Shown piece after piece: positions 7,577-19,100 of a stretch of DNA of 43,021 nt (position 1 is its first letter; each line of letters starts with the position of its first letter). Below the pieces are notes generated by a model. It made no database searches, was not told the origin of the DNA, and saw only the letters and a program-made list of their open reading frames with translations. Origin of the DNA: Burkholderia sp. S171 (lineage in GTDB: Bacteria; Pseudomonadota; Gammaproteobacteria; Burkholderiales; Burkholderiaceae); the NCBI RefSeq assembly GCF_009766085.1, contig NZ_LMUF01000048.1, positions 136,047-179,067 of the forward strand, given 5' to 3'. Made by a program: the position numbers and the translations under genes.

Positions 7577-8857
7577 GTGACCGTGACAGTGACCAGCAAT
7601 CTGCAGGAACCCGCTGAGCGCGAACCGTCCACCGGTTCCGCCTCGGGAGCGGGCGGCCGTGCGGCATACGAGAGGACGCGCCGCCGGGCGTCGGCCCAGG
7701 CACTCCTGCTTGCGCTGCCGCTGCTGTTGTTCCTGCTCGCGACCTTCATTGCGCCCATCGCGATCCTGCTGTCACGGAGTGTCGAGAATCGCGAGGTGCC
7801 GGTGAACCTGCCGGCATTGTCGCAAGCGCTCAAGGCATGGAATGGCGAAGGCGTGCCCGACGAGCACACCTTCGCCATCCTCGCAGCGGATATGCGCCGT
7901 GCGTCCGCGGAAGGGCAATTGGGAACCGTCGCGCGGCGGCTGAATTTCTACCTGCCGGAGTTTCGCAGCTTGCTGATGCGGACCGCGCGGCAGTTGCCCG
8001 AAACTGCGCCACCCGCCTGGAAACCGGCACTGATTGAACTCGATCCGCGCTGGGGCACGCATGACATCTGGCGCATCCTGAAGCGCTCTGCCGTATCGCC
8101 TACGCCCGACTATCTGTTAGCCGCCGTCGACGCTACTGTCACACCTGAAGGTTCGGTCGCTTCCCTGCCCGCCGATAGCTCCGTGTTCATCAACGCGTTT
8201 GCGCGCACCGTATGGATCAGTGCGTCGGTCACGCTGCTGTGCCTCGTGCTCGGTTATCCGGTCGCCTACTTGCTCGCCACCCTGCCTGCAGCGAAGAGCA
8301 ATCGCCTGATGCTGCTGGTGATCGTGCCGTTCTGGACGTCGCTGCTCGTGCGCACGACCGCGTGGTACGTGCTCCTGCAACCGGGCGGGGTCATCAACAG
8401 CTTGCTCATGGGGATGGGTCTCGTTAGCCATCCATTGCCGCTGTTGTTCAATCGCACCGGCGTGCTGATCGGCATGACACATATCCTCCTGCCTTACATG
8501 ATCCTCGCGATCTATTCGGTCATGAAGAGCGTGTCGCCGGTGTACATGCGCGCGGCGCAATCGCTCGGCGCGCATCCGGTCACGGCGTTCATCCGCATCT
8601 ATGTGCCGCAGACCTTGCCGGGTGTCGGCGCTGGCTGCTTCCTCGTGTTCGTGCTCGCGCTGGGTTACTACATCACGCCTGCATTGCTGGGCGGCGCGGG
8701 TGACGAAATGATCAGCCAGTTGATTGCGGCGCAGACCAACGAACAGCTCAACTGGGGGTTGGCCGGCGCGTTGTCAGCGTATCTCGTGATCTTTACGGCC
8801 GTGTTCTATTTCGTGTTCAACCGGCTCGTCGGCATCGACCGGCTGCGCTTCGGCTAA
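7577..8857 (+). CDS. ABC importer permease 1 (PotB-like) with long periplasmic insertion
   Basis: This 426-residue inner-membrane permease starts at a GTG, with AAGG upstream and 8 bases after the previous stop. A first hydrophobic segment lies at about residues 44-64. It is followed by some 140 mostly polar residues before the conserved five-helix core begins near residue 205 (SASVTLLCLVLGYPVAYLLA). The EAA cytoplasmic loop is visible as AAQSLGAHPVTAFIRIYVPQTLPG near 330-353, here noted only by its A-x3-G core. The long periplasmic insertion is also known in some polyamine/opine-type permeases and may dock the binding protein. It pairs with permease 2 and the ATPase at 5345. Confidence 0.92.
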   Translation: MTVTVTSNLQEPAEREPSTGSASGAGGRAAYERTRRRASAQALLLALPLLLFLLATFIAPIAILLSRSVENREVPVNLPALSQALKAWNGEGVPDEHTFAILAADMRRASAEGQLGTVARRLNFYLPEFRSLLMRTARQLPETAPPAWKPALIELDPRWGTHDIWRILKRSAVSPTPDYLLAAVDATVTPEGSVASLPADSSVFINAFARTVWISASVTLLCLVLGYPVAYLLATLPAAKSNRLMLLVIVPFWTSLLVRTTAWYVLLQPGGVINSLLMGMGLVSHPLPLLFNRTGVLIGMTHILLPYMILAIYSVMKSVSPVYMRAAQSLGAHPVTAFIRIYVPQTLPGVGAGCFLVFVLALGYYITPALLGGAGDEMISQLIAAQTNEQLNWGLAGALSAYLVIFTAVFYFVFNRLVGIDRLRFG

Positions 8858-8869
8858 GGGGCGGGACTC

Positions 8870-9697
8870 ATGCAAAGCCAGCGCCATCTCGTGCTCTCCG
8901 AACGCATTGCGTCGAAATGGTTGCGCGTGCATTCCGCGCTCATCCTGTTCTTCCTGATCGCGCCCATCCTGGCCATCGTGCCGCTGTCGTTCAACACCGG
9001 CGCGTACTTCTCTTATCCGATGCAAGGCTTCTCTCTGCATTGGTATGCGAAAGCACTCGGCAGCAGCGACTGGCAACGTGCGTTCCTCAACAGCATCGGC
9101 ATTGGCGCCGCGTCCACGGTGCTGGCCACCTGCCTCGGCACGCTCGCGGCGCTGGGCCTGAGCCGCGCGAACTTTCCGTTTCGCGCGGTCATCATGCCGC
9201 TGCTCATCTCTCCGATGATCATCCCCATTGTGGTCGTTGCCGCCGGGTTCTATCTGGTCTTCGCGCCGCTCGGTCTCGTCAATTCATACGTTGGCGTCGT
9301 GCTCGCGCATGCGGCGCTCGGCACGCCGTTCGTGGTGGTCACCGTGACTGCCTCCCTGCTCTCGTTTGACCAGAGCCTCATTCGCGCGGCGTCGGGACTT
9401 GGGGCCACGCCATGGATCGCCTTTCGACGCGTCACGTTGCCGTTGATTGCACCGGCCGTGGCGACAGGCAGCGTGTTTGCGTTCGCTACCTCGTTCGATG
9501 AAGTCATCGTGATTCTTTTTATCGGCGGCCCGGATCAGCGGACCGTACCGCGCCAGATGTGGAGCGGCATTCGCGATTCGATCGATCCTTCGATACTCGC
9601 GGTCGCCACCATGCTGATTCTCTTCGCGGTGGCGTTGTTCACCAGCATCAACTGGCTCCGCGGCCGCAGTGCGGCGGCGGCGTTGCCGGGGAGCTAA
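8870..9697 (+). CDS. ABC importer permease 2 (PotC-like)
   Basis: This 275-residue permease has six predicted membrane segments, beginning with an N-terminal helix around residues 20-40. The EAA loop sits near residues 175-195 (ASGLGATPWIAFRRVTLP), where it would contact the ATPase. The length is normal for PotC-type subunits. The start ATG at 8870 follows GGGGCGGGA and lies 12 bases after permease 1. Together with the preceding three genes it completes an importer of type I architecture. Confidence 0.92.
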   Translation: MQSQRHLVLSERIASKWLRVHSALILFFLIAPILAIVPLSFNTGAYFSYPMQGFSLHWYAKALGSSDWQRAFLNSIGIGAASTVLATCLGTLAALGLSRANFPFRAVIMPLLISPMIIPIVVVAAGFYLVFAPLGLVNSYVGVVLAHAALGTPFVVVTVTASLLSFDQSLIRAASGLGATPWIAFRRVTLPLIAPAVATGSVFAFATSFDEVIVILFIGGPDQRTVPRQMWSGIRDSIDPSILAVATMLILFAVALFTSINWLRGRSAAAALPGS

Positions 9698-9708
9698 GAG
9701 CTTTAAGG

Positions 9709-9735
9709 GAGCCGACGATTGTCTTTGATCGGCTC
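9709..9735 (+). terminator. Hairpin between the ABC operon and the PhyH-like gene
   Basis: GAGCCGA at 9709-9715 pairs perfectly with TCGGCTC at 9729-9735 across a 13-base loop, 11 bases after the permease stop. The following GGTTCCTTCGTT is only weakly T-rich, so this is at best a partial terminator or an mRNA-stabilising end. It would let the downstream dioxygenase be expressed at a different level from the importer. Confidence 0.35.
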
Positions 9736-9815
9736 GGTTCCTTCGTTAGTGGCAATCGTGTTGGCAGGAGACCTGACGCATAGCGCCGCTTGATTAAATA
9801 TTAAAGGAGAACAGC

Positions 9816-10607
9816 ATGCTGGCTACAGAACGGGAAGCGTTCGAGCGCGACGGCGCCGCGGTGTTGCGCGGGGTGTTTAAAGACTGGGTCGAGCCCTTGC
9901 GTGAAGGCGTGGAATACAACGCCACCCATCCGGGACCTTCGTTCAGGAACTACACGCCCGAGAAAACAACGGGACGTTTTTTCGGCGACTACTGCAACTG
10001 GCAGCGCATTGAACCGTTCAGGGACTTTGTCGAGCACAGTCCGGCCGCGTCGGTGGCTCAGGCTTTGATGGGCTCGCAGCGTGCACGCATCTTTCACGAA
10101 CATGTGCTGGTGAAAGAAGCGGGCGCGGCGAAGCTGACGCCATGGCATCACGATGAGCCGTACTACTGCGTCAGCGCCGAGCAAGCGGTCAGCCTATGGA
10201 TTCCACTCGATCCGGTGCCTCGCGAGACGTGCGTCGAATTCGTGGCGGGGTCCCACAAGTGGGGCAAGTTGTTCCGTCCGCGCAAGTTCAGCGGCGTGGC
10301 GTATGACCATAAGTCGGATCGGCTGGAAGAGTTGCCGGACATCGATGCGCACCGCGGTGACTACCAAATCCTTGGTTGGGATCTGGCGCCGGGCGATGCC
10401 ATCGCGTTCAACTTTCATACGGTACACGGAGCGCCGGGTAACGTAGGCGGTCAGCAATCGCGGCGGGTAGTGTCGTTCCGATGGCTTGGCGATGGCGCGC
10501 ACTACGTCGACCGCGGCGGCGAGACTTCTCCGCCTTATCCTGAACTGGCTGGCCGGTTTGCTTCCGGCGATCCGCTGCCTGAGGCGGAGTTTCCGTTCAT
10601 CGTCTAG
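9816..10607 (+). CDS. Phytanoyl-CoA dioxygenase (PhyH) family Fe(II)/2-oxoglutarate enzyme
   Basis: This 263-residue protein matches the PhyH family, which couples 2-oxoglutarate decarboxylation to hydroxylation of small molecules. The iron-binding facial triad is visible as H111-x-D113 in W-H-H-D-E-P-Y-Y and a distal H204 in H-T-V-H-G. An arginine that could bind 2-oxoglutarate follows at about residues 216-217. AAAGGAGA upstream supports the ATG at 9816. It lies 118 bases after the second permease in the same direction and is probably the last gene of the rightward arm. Related enzymes include ectoine hydroxylase and 2-aminoethylphosphonate dioxygenase, so a small amine or amino-acid substrate is plausible but not shown. 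Confidence 0.9.
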   Translation: MLATEREAFERDGAAVLRGVFKDWVEPLREGVEYNATHPGPSFRNYTPEKTTGRFFGDYCNWQRIEPFRDFVEHSPAASVAQALMGSQRARIFHEHVLVKEAGAAKLTPWHHDEPYYCVSAEQAVSLWIPLDPVPRETCVEFVAGSHKWGKLFRPRKFSGVAYDHKSDRLEELPDIDAHRGDYQILGWDLAPGDAIAFNFHTVHGAPGNVGGQQSRRVVSFRWLGDGAHYVDRGGETSPPYPELAGRFASGDPLPEAEFPFIV

Positions 10608-10704
10608 GTTTCCCGATTTGATACATGGCGCCGCCTCTGCCCGTTTGGTCTCTTAAAACCAACCGCCCCAATGCCGTGACTATTTGTGGGGACCAGACGG
10701 ATAC

Positions 10705-13155
10705 CTACTCGATCAGATCAACCTGAAGAGATCGCTGGTCGGCGCGGCCATGATCGTCGATCGCCCGAACGCTATAACTGCCCGCCGTACGCGGCTGCCA
10801 GTACAACGCCACGCCTGGGTCACTGCGTCCCACATAGGCGTCGTTGACGAACCAGTACAGTGCGTGCGCGTCGGCATCGGTAGCTGCATTGAAGGCAATG
10901 CGCTCCTGGCCGAGCTGCTTCAGCCGCATCGCATAGACGCTGCCACGCAGGGGCGATGTGATCTGCGGCGCAACGCCATCCGGCGTACCGGCATTGTGGC
11001 ACTCGGGGTTTTGCGGCGGCTTGCGGCGCGGAATACCCGCTTGCCTGAACACCTGCTGCAGATCGGAAGACCAGAACTCGTACACCTCCTCATGCGTATG
11101 CTTACCAGCATAGGGAGGACATGCCGGCAAGCCGCTTGCGTCGTCGATCACCACAGGACGATGCACATTGCTTACGCGGATCGGCGATTTGCCCGGTATG
11201 AACCAGGTCCAACCGAGTTGCGGACACCATTGGTTAGGCAGATCGCCGCTCGCGAGACAGATCTGCACGCGCTTGAGATTGGCTGGTCTGGGCCTGAACG
11301 GTTCGGTCGGTTGCCCACGTTCGGCTTCCAGTCCATCGACGATCTGGAAGAACAGCGGCGCAGCAGCATCCACACCGACGAATGCCGGATTGCCCGTGCC
11401 GTCGAAATTGCCTACCCATACAACCAGTACATACGGGCCGAATACGCCAGCGGTCCACGCATCGCGAAACGCCCAGGACGTGCCGGTCTTCCAGTACACC
11501 GGCAGATGTGACGGCTGGGCGCCGCTGATCTCGTCGGGCCGCAGATGCTGCCGCAGCACATCCATCACCATGAAGCTGGCCTCGTCGCTGAGGATGCGGG
11601 TGCCGGCCACCTGAGGGTCGTTTGCGCGCAGGCGCAACGGCCTCAGTTCACCGCGATTAGCGAGCATCGCGTAGAGCCCTGCCAGTTCCTGCATGGTCAC
11701 TTCTCCACCGCCGAGCACTAGCGCGAGCCCGTAGTGCTGCTCGCTGGCCATCCGGCCGATGCCGGCTTGCTGCAGGAACTGATACAGATTGGGCTGATGC
11801 AATTGCGAGGCCACCCACACCGCCGGGATATTGCGGCTACGGTTCAATGCGTCGGTGGCGGTGATCGGACCCAGGAAATGGCCGTCGAAATTCTCCGGCG
11901 TGTAAGGGCCAAACGAGGTAGGCACGTCCCGCAGCACGGTCTGCGGATGCAGAACACCCTGGTCGAAGCCCAGCGCATAGATGAACGGTTTGAGCGCCGA
12001 GCCTGGAGAGCGCCGCGCCAATGTCCCGTTAACCTGACCTTGTATGGAGTGATTGAAATAGTCCGCCGAGCCGACCAGCGCCTTGACACCCATGTCGCGG
12101 GTGTCGACCAGCATGGCCGATGCATTTCGAATCCCGATCCCGTTGTTACGTGCGACGTAGCGGGCAATCTGCCGCTCGAGAATACGCTGCAGGTCCAGAT
12201 CGAGCGTGGTCCGCACGCGGGAATCGTGATCGTCGCCGTCAATCCGCCCTGCCGCCAGCACCTGCTCCACCGCGTGCGGCGCCTCGAACGGCAAGCGTGA
12301 CAATGGCCGGATAGTCAAAGGGAGCGCGAACAGCGGCTTGACTGCGGCATCCTGTGGATGACCCGCGAGCCACCGCGCGTAAAGGCGGTTGCGCGAGGCC
12401 GTGAGTTGCGGGTTGATCACTGCATCGGCATTGGTGCCCCATCGCGTTGGCACACTGGGCAAACGGCGCGCCGGATCCTGCGGAATCACCGCCAGCGTGA
12501 GCACCTCCGGCAAGCTCAGCGCGCTCACCGGCTTGCCGAAATACGCGATGCTCGCAGCACCGGCCCCTTCGACGTTACGGCCATACGGCGCATCGTTCAG
12601 ATACGCCTCGAGAATCTGCTGCTTCGAGTAGAACAGTTCAAGCTGAATCGCGCGTGTCACCTGTTTGAGCTTGCCCCACGGCGTACGCGTGTTGAGCTGC
12701 CATAGCGAACGCGCCAGTTGCATGGTGATAGTCGAGCCGCCCTGGGGGTTGCCGTGGCGCACGTAGGTCACCCACGCACCGCGTGCGAGACCATACGGAT
12801 TAAAACCGGGATGCCAGCGATACCATCGGTCCTCATGCAACAGCACCGCGTCCGCCAACTGCGGCGACATGTCTTTGAGCGGCACCCACAAACGGAAGCG
12901 GTCGTCGCTGGCGAGGGTCAGGCGTAACAGGCGGCCGTGATCGTCGTAGACGGCAGTCGAGGACGGTTTCCAGCCTTGCAGCAACGGATGCGGCCACAGC
13001 CGGCAGCCCGCCAGCGCGCCCACGACGAGCAGCGCGCCGACAAGCCAGTTCTGCCAGCGCTGAAGCCAACCGATGCACGCATGCAGCAAGGGACGAAGTA
13101 AAGACACGATGATGAGGTTCGCCAAGTGCAGGAGAGGTGCCGCCCATGAGGCCAC
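10705..13155 (-). CDS. pbpC: Penicillin-binding protein 1C (transglycosylase/transpeptidase)
   Basis: This 816-residue bifunctional peptidoglycan synthase has an N-terminal membrane helix at about residues 37-52. A GT51 glycosyltransferase domain follows, with catalytic E108 in L-H-E-D-R-W and the Q-G-G-S-T-I-T-M-Q-L-A-R motif at 138-149. The transpeptidase domain shows SxxK (S386-A-L-K389), SxN (S440-R-N442) and KTG (556-558). The C-terminal 95 or so residues resemble the PBP1C-specific BiPBP_C domain. The longest reading starts at a GTG (13155) with only a weak ribosome site, so the true start may be a little further in. It lies 38 bases after the alpha-2-macroglobulin gene and is surely co-transcribed; the yfhM-pbpC pairing is widespread in proteobacteria. 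Confidence 0.93.
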   Translation of the reverse strand: MASWAAPLLHLANLIIVSLLRPLLHACIGWLQRWQNWLVGALLVVGALAGCRLWPHPLLQGWKPSSTAVYDDHGRLLRLTLASDDRFRLWVPLKDMSPQLADAVLLHEDRWYRWHPGFNPYGLARGAWVTYVRHGNPQGGSTITMQLARSLWQLNTRTPWGKLKQVTRAIQLELFYSKQQILEAYLNDAPYGRNVEGAGAASIAYFGKPVSALSLPEVLTLAVIPQDPARRLPSVPTRWGTNADAVINPQLTASRNRLYARWLAGHPQDAAVKPLFALPLTIRPLSRLPFEAPHAVEQVLAAGRIDGDDHDSRVRTTLDLDLQRILERQIARYVARNNGIGIRNASAMLVDTRDMGVKALVGSADYFNHSIQGQVNGTLARRSPGSALKPFIYALGFDQGVLHPQTVLRDVPTSFGPYTPENFDGHFLGPITATDALNRSRNIPAVWVASQLHQPNLYQFLQQAGIGRMASEQHYGLALVLGGGEVTMQELAGLYAMLANRGELRPLRLRANDPQVAGTRILSDEASFMVMDVLRQHLRPDEISGAQPSHLPVYWKTGTSWAFRDAWTAGVFGPYVLVVWVGNFDGTGNPAFVGVDAAAPLFFQIVDGLEAERGQPTEPFRPRPANLKRVQICLASGDLPNQWCPQLGWTWFIPGKSPIRVSNVHRPVVIDDASGLPACPPYAGKHTHEEVYEFWSSDLQQVFRQAGIPRRKPPQNPECHNAGTPDGVAPQITSPLRGSVYAMRLKQLGQERIAFNAATDADAHALYWFVNDAYVGRSDPGVALYWQPRTAGSYSVRAIDDHGRADQRSLQVDLIE

Positions 13156-13193
13156 CCGTCATCCGCATTCGCGTCAGACGGGTGGCCGCGGGC

Positions 13194-16100
13194 TCACGGC
13201 GCGCGCACCACCGTCAGGGTAGCGCCGCCCGGCGAGCGTGCCTGAATCCGGCGATCGTACATGGACTCGCCAAACGCCGGAGGGACAAGGAACTTGCCGG
13301 CGTTACTCGCCTTGATGCGATACACGAACTCCTTGACGTCCGGCGTCGCGGTCCCGTAGATCACCACGCGGTCTTCGCGGATATCTGCATAGTCGGGCTG
13401 CCACGTCGAACTCGCGAGGCCGATCGGCGAGCGCCACGGGGCCGCTTGCGCATCGCTGGCATCGCTATTGTTGTCGTTGCCCTGATTGGACTGATTGGAC
13501 TGATCCCCCTGATCGCCTTCGCTATTGCTTCCGTCCGTCTGGCTCGGGGGCGGCGGCGGTTCGATCACAGGCTCGAACCCGCCCGGTAGCAGATCGACAA
13601 TTGCCACGTTGGCTGCACCTTCGTCTCCGGTAGCGCGAATCTTCACGTGGACTTCGATCTCTTCGCCAAGCGTAATCTTGCCGAGCGGCTTGCCGTTGGT
13701 GCCGGTGTAGTCACGCACGATCTCGAGACCGTTCTTGATAGCCTTATCCGGAATACCACGGTCGTAACCGGCCTGGCTCGTGACCCGCCACGCCGGCGTG
13801 CTGCTGCCGTTGACGAAGCGCAACTTCGACGCCTCCGCACTCCAGCTACCCGACTGCAACAGGTTGCCTTGCAGCGTCGAGATCACCTTGGCGCTGCCAT
13901 CGGCATGCACTTCGCTGATTGCCAGCTTGTCCAATCCGACTGCGTTCGTGCTCGCATAAGCGTCGAGCGCGAGCACCGTCATGGCCGACGACAACGTATT
14001 GAACTCGTTGCGCGCCAGCGGCCCCGCGATGTTTTCCATTACCTGAGGCGAGAGCGCCTTGACCCGGTCCGGGAAGTACTTCGACAACAGGTAGAGCACG
14101 CTCGCATCGCGCGTCAGCGGATCGGTGTAGTAGCCGTACTCGAAGCTCGCAGCATCCTTGCGTTCGAGTTTCCGCTGCGGTCCCCCGATCAGCGCGTTGG
14201 CCTCCTTGTCCTGCTTGAGCAGTTCGTAGGAAGCGGCCAGCCACGCCGCCGCCAGATCGTTCTTCCAGTCGTTCGGGAACGCCTCCTGCAAGCGTTTTTG
14301 CACCGCAGCCAGCTCGTTGGTCGTGACGTTCCCCTGACGCGTCAGCAGATACACCGCGTAGGCACGTTGTCGCAGCAAGTCGAGTGTATCCATGCTGTCA
14401 TCGGTTGCGAACTGGTGCAGGTACTGGTTGCCTGCATCGAGCATGTCGCCGGGCACCGCGACACCCCGGTCGCGTGCTTCCAGCAGGAAATGCATGGCAT
14501 ACGCCGAGACGAACGGCTCCGCATCCGGCGTCGCGGACCACACACCGAAGCCGCCATGACTGTTCTGCCGCGAGCGCAACACGTCGAGCATCTGCGCCAG
14601 CGCCTGGTCGTTGGTCTGCTGCGGATCGCCATTGGCAGGCCGTAGCACACGCGTAAGCGCCGGCACCGACGGCCACTTCGAGGCGACCAGGCGCGGCACG
14701 GCCGCACTGACGATCTGCTCGCTGCAATAGTTCTGCACATTGACCAGCCACGACGTCAAACCCTGCGACAGCACTACCGGCACCGTCGAGATGCTCGCAT
14801 CACGCGAAGCGTATGCGTCGTACATCTTGCGCAAGCCCGGCAGATCCACGTTGCTGTTAGCACCAACACGGGCAATGTCGACCTGTGCGCGATACACGGC
14901 CGCAGGACGCACTGACAGGTCGAGACTCTGCTTCGCCGACTTGCCGCCATAGCGGGCAGTGAAGGTCAGATTGCCTGAGCCAAGCGTCTCGGTCGCCTTC
15001 ACCCGGAAGGTAGCCACGCCCTCGTGCATCTGCGCCAGATTCAAATCCTGCGACGCAGCGCCGAGCACCTGCAACTGTGGACCGGTCACAAGCGCCACCG
15101 TTACGGGAACCGGCTTGTCGCCGGAGCCCGTGAGGTTGTTGGCGACGCCCACGCTGACCTCGGCCTCGTCGCCGGGGGCCAAAGTGGTGGGCACGTTCGG
15201 CGACAGCACGAAGTCTCCGCGTACCGTGGTAGCCGCCTCGATAGTACCCACCAGATCCGGCGACGCCGACACCGCCATCACCCGGAGTTTACCGTTGAAG
15301 TAGTCGGGCACGGTATAGCTCACGTCCTTCTCGCCATCTACATCGACAATTCCGGACCAATACACCACCGGCTTGTCGCGCTTGCGCTTAAAGGGGTTGA
15401 GCTGACTGCCGATAGCATCATCGGCATCGCCACCGGGCGCCGCCATTGCCATCAGCTTTTCGAAGTCCGGCAAGATCAGGTCGAGAATCTGCGAGGTGCC
15501 TACTTCGAGCATGCGCTTGCGGAAGAAGAACTTCAGTGGATCGCCCAGTTTGTAGCGGCCGACCTGCAGAATGCCTTCGTCCACGGCGAATACCACGACC
15601 TTGGTCGGATGCCCTGCATGCAGCTTGAACGTCACCGTCTGCCCCGGCTTGACGAGCGCAGGCGCATCGAGCGTGAGCGGATTGCGGCGCGCGTCCATGT
15701 TTACCGAGAACGGCACGACGCCATAGCTCAGTGGGCTCATGAAAACCTCGTCCGACGACGGATCGCGGATGTACTGCACATTGATATAACCGTTGCCCTC
15801 GAAACCCGCCGGCACCGTGATGTGTTGCACGGAGCTGGTGGTGTCGGCGTGAAACCAGGCATGGGCGTAGACCTTGTCGCGCTCGATCGTAATCAGGCCG
15901 CTGCCTGCATACGGCGCGCGGATCGCGATCTCTACCGGCTCGCCCTGGGCGTAATCGTGTTTGCTCAGGTTGATTTGAAGCTCCGCGTTACGGTCAAGCG
16001 ACCGGGACACATTGGCATCTCCCGCCACGGAATACTCGACCCGGTTCACCTCGGTTCGATCGGCAGTCCGAATGATGAGCGCGTAGTTACCCGGCTTGTC

Positions 16101-19100
16101 AGTTGGCAGTGTGTAATCGAGTCCGGAGACAGGAATCGTCAGCGGACTCTCACTGACAGGTACCTCCTTCAGACGCGAGTCGTACTTGTAGACGCCCGAA
16201 TCCTGTTTGGTCAGCACCGAGACATAGCGCCGCTCCACCAGCTGCGCCTTCAGGTCCTTCAGTTCAATCGATTTGACCTGCGGGTTGATCGCGATCAGGC
16301 GCACGGCGCGCGGACTGCCACGTTTCACGTAGGCGAGATCGTCGGCTGCCTTGTAGCCCACCAGCCAGTCGTCGCTGGAGACCAGCGCCTGCACGTTTGC
16401 GGCCACGCTGCGGCCGCCCTCTGCCTCGTACGCCTTGGTCAGGAAATACAGCTGATAGGTCGCATCCGCATATTTCTTGAGGTCGAGATCGAATTCGGCG
16501 TGCCCCTTGTCATCGGTCTTGCCGTCCTGCAAATTGGTCGTGTAGCCTTCCTTCGCCCGCCGTACGTCGAAGAAGTGATAGTTCTGCCAACTGCGGAATT
16601 CCGGCCACACCGGGCGCAGGGTCAGGGACGCCTCGACACGCCGGTCGGCCGCGGGCGTGCCGAAAAGATTCTGCGCCTCTACCAGGCCCTTCAACTGATC
16701 AGGTTTCACCCAGCCCTCGGCAACCTGCTGCGAGAATTTGGCCTCCACCTTCATCCGGTCCGGCAGAAACTCCTTTACCTGCACGGTAGTCGAGCCAATC
16801 GGCGCGTCAGTCTTGCCGTTCTTGACGATATAGAGATTGACCGTCCATGCGCCAGTCGGCGCAGTGTCGGAAGTCGTGTACGAGAGTTCGCTAAAACCAG
16901 AATCGTCGACAGCGACCGGCATGCGTTTGACCGTGATGCCGCGAGGATCCACGACTTCCGCCTGTAGCGGCACGCCGGAAGGACTGTGCGCCCAGCTCGC
17001 CGCGCGCACGATCAAACCAATATGGAACAGATCACCCGGCCGGTAAATGCCGCGGTCTGAGAACAGATATGAGGACAACTGGCCTTCGCTGGTCGGGTTG
17101 CGCTCGCCGCCCACGTCAAACCGCGAGAAGTCGAGCTGGCGATCCTGGCCGCCCACCGGCAGAAACGACAGATCGTCGTCTTTCTTCACGACGTACAGCA
17201 ATGGTTTCTTCTCGTGGTCCAGACCCTTGAAGGTTGGGAAGTGCACCACGCCATCGGCCGTGCTCTCCTGGGTGTAAAGCGTCTGGCCGTTGAGCGCCAG
17301 CACCGACACCGTCGCGCCGCCCACCGCCTGGCCGGTGCGGATCGACTGCACGAACACGTCCTGGCTGCCGTCAAGCGCGCGCTTGACCAGCATGCCCAGG
17401 TCCGTAATCACAATCATGCGTGTGTCGGTCGGAGACTGGCCGTCGGCGTCGCTGCTATCACTGTTAGCGTCGGCGTTGCTGTCGTCCGAGCCATCGCTGG
17501 CGCTGGGGTCGCTGCTTGCGCCCTGGTCCCTCGCCTGCGCAGCCTTGTCGGCCTTTTTCTTTTCAGCGACCGGATCGTAGGCCGACAGGTGCAGCAGAAA
17601 CACGCCGCGCTTGCCATCCTTCAGATATTGACCAAGATCCACGCCCTCGTAATGCGCCTTGCCGGGGCCGGCCTTCGGAAACACCCGCTTCTGTTCGAAG
17701 CGTTCGACGATATGGTCTTCGCTAAAGGCATAGCCGAGGTCCGGTTGGGTATAGGTACCCTGGTTGAAGCTCACCAGATGCTGCAATTGGTCCGGCAACA
17801 CACGGCCTATTTCAAGCTGCATGCCGGACAGGTTGCGCGAGACGACCGAGATCCGTTTACTGCCTCTCAGCGACAGCAGCGAACCGTCCGCCATGAAGCG
17901 CAACAGTTTCGGATAGTCGGGCACTGTGAAGGTCTGAATCGACGGCTTGCCAAGCGTGTAGCCACCGAACGACTTCAGTCCGGAGGCAATCCGCACATAG
18001 ACGCGCTGGCCGGGTTCCGCGCGGAATTTGAAGCTTTGCAGTTCCTCATATTCGTTTTCGGTGGGCACCAGCCCGAGAGCAAGCGGTTGCGACTGCCGCA
18101 GGACGGTCTCGCTCACGTCGGCGCTGTCCCACTCATAGGGCGGTTCGTCGTCGTTCTGGTCGACGCCTTGCTTGCGCTTCGGCAGCACCCAGGCCTTGAT
18201 CAGGCCGTTCAGGTCACTGCCGCGCACCGCTCCGCTGATTTCTGTGACGACCACCTGTTCCGGCTCGTACCGGTCGTTATCCACCAGCGTCGGACTCACG
18301 CTTTTGACTGCGAGGCTATACAGACCCGGAACGCGCACCATCGACTGCAGCGGGTCCTTGGTGCCCGCGCCGCCGCGCGAACTGCGTACGCCGCTATCAA
18401 GCGTCAATTGAACCGCACCGTCGTCGCGCGGCAGATCGAGCGGCTGCGAGTGGATCCAGGCGTTGAGTTTGGAAGCGTCGTAGGTCACCGTAAATTTGAG
18501 CGGCATATTGAACTTGCCGTCGCTGCCCGACATCGCCAGCGAGATGCGCTTTTCGAATTGCGCTGTGTCGACAGGGTAGTTGAAGCTCACCGCCATGATG
18601 GTTTTCTTAGCCAATGCGTTCCGAGGGTCCTGATAGAACTCCGCGTTACTCGTCTTGACTGCAAACGGCGGGAGATCAAAGGCCAGATGGTTGTCGGCCA
18701 TCAGCACATGCGGAGCAAAGGCTTGCCTGATATTGAAGTCGACCTCGACATGAACGCCAATCGGCCAGTCGGCGGCAGGCACGAAGCGCAGTGTGTGATC
18801 GTCCGCCCAGTTCCACTCACCTTTCAGCGCCGGCGTCATGGTGATGCCTTTCGTGACTGTCTTGCCGACCAGTTCGATCGGTGCGGCCGAGCGCGAGAAA
18901 TTCACTTCAAGCGGATGAACCGTGATCTTCGGGCCGCCGTCAGCCTGTTCATAGTCGGTGACCGCCGGCACCCCGACCACAAAGGTAATGCGCTCCGGTT
19001 CGACGGGCTTTGGACGGTTCACGTACCAGTGCCAGCCAGCCCAGGCCGCGATCGCAAGTAAGGCGGCGCCAAGCACCGCGCCGACGAAACGCCGGGGGCG

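Noticed and set aside
10608..10704. Possible terminator between the PhyH-like and pbpC genes (TTGGT/ACCAA hairpin)
   Set aside because: Only five base pairs and no T-run next to the stem.
15024..16967. Very long open frame (647 codons) antisense to the alpha-2-macroglobulin gene, and a similar one at 17214-19061
   Set aside because: They are mirror frames of a GC-rich coding strand, with basic His/Arg-rich translations and no recognisable domain; the A2M reading explains the codon pattern.
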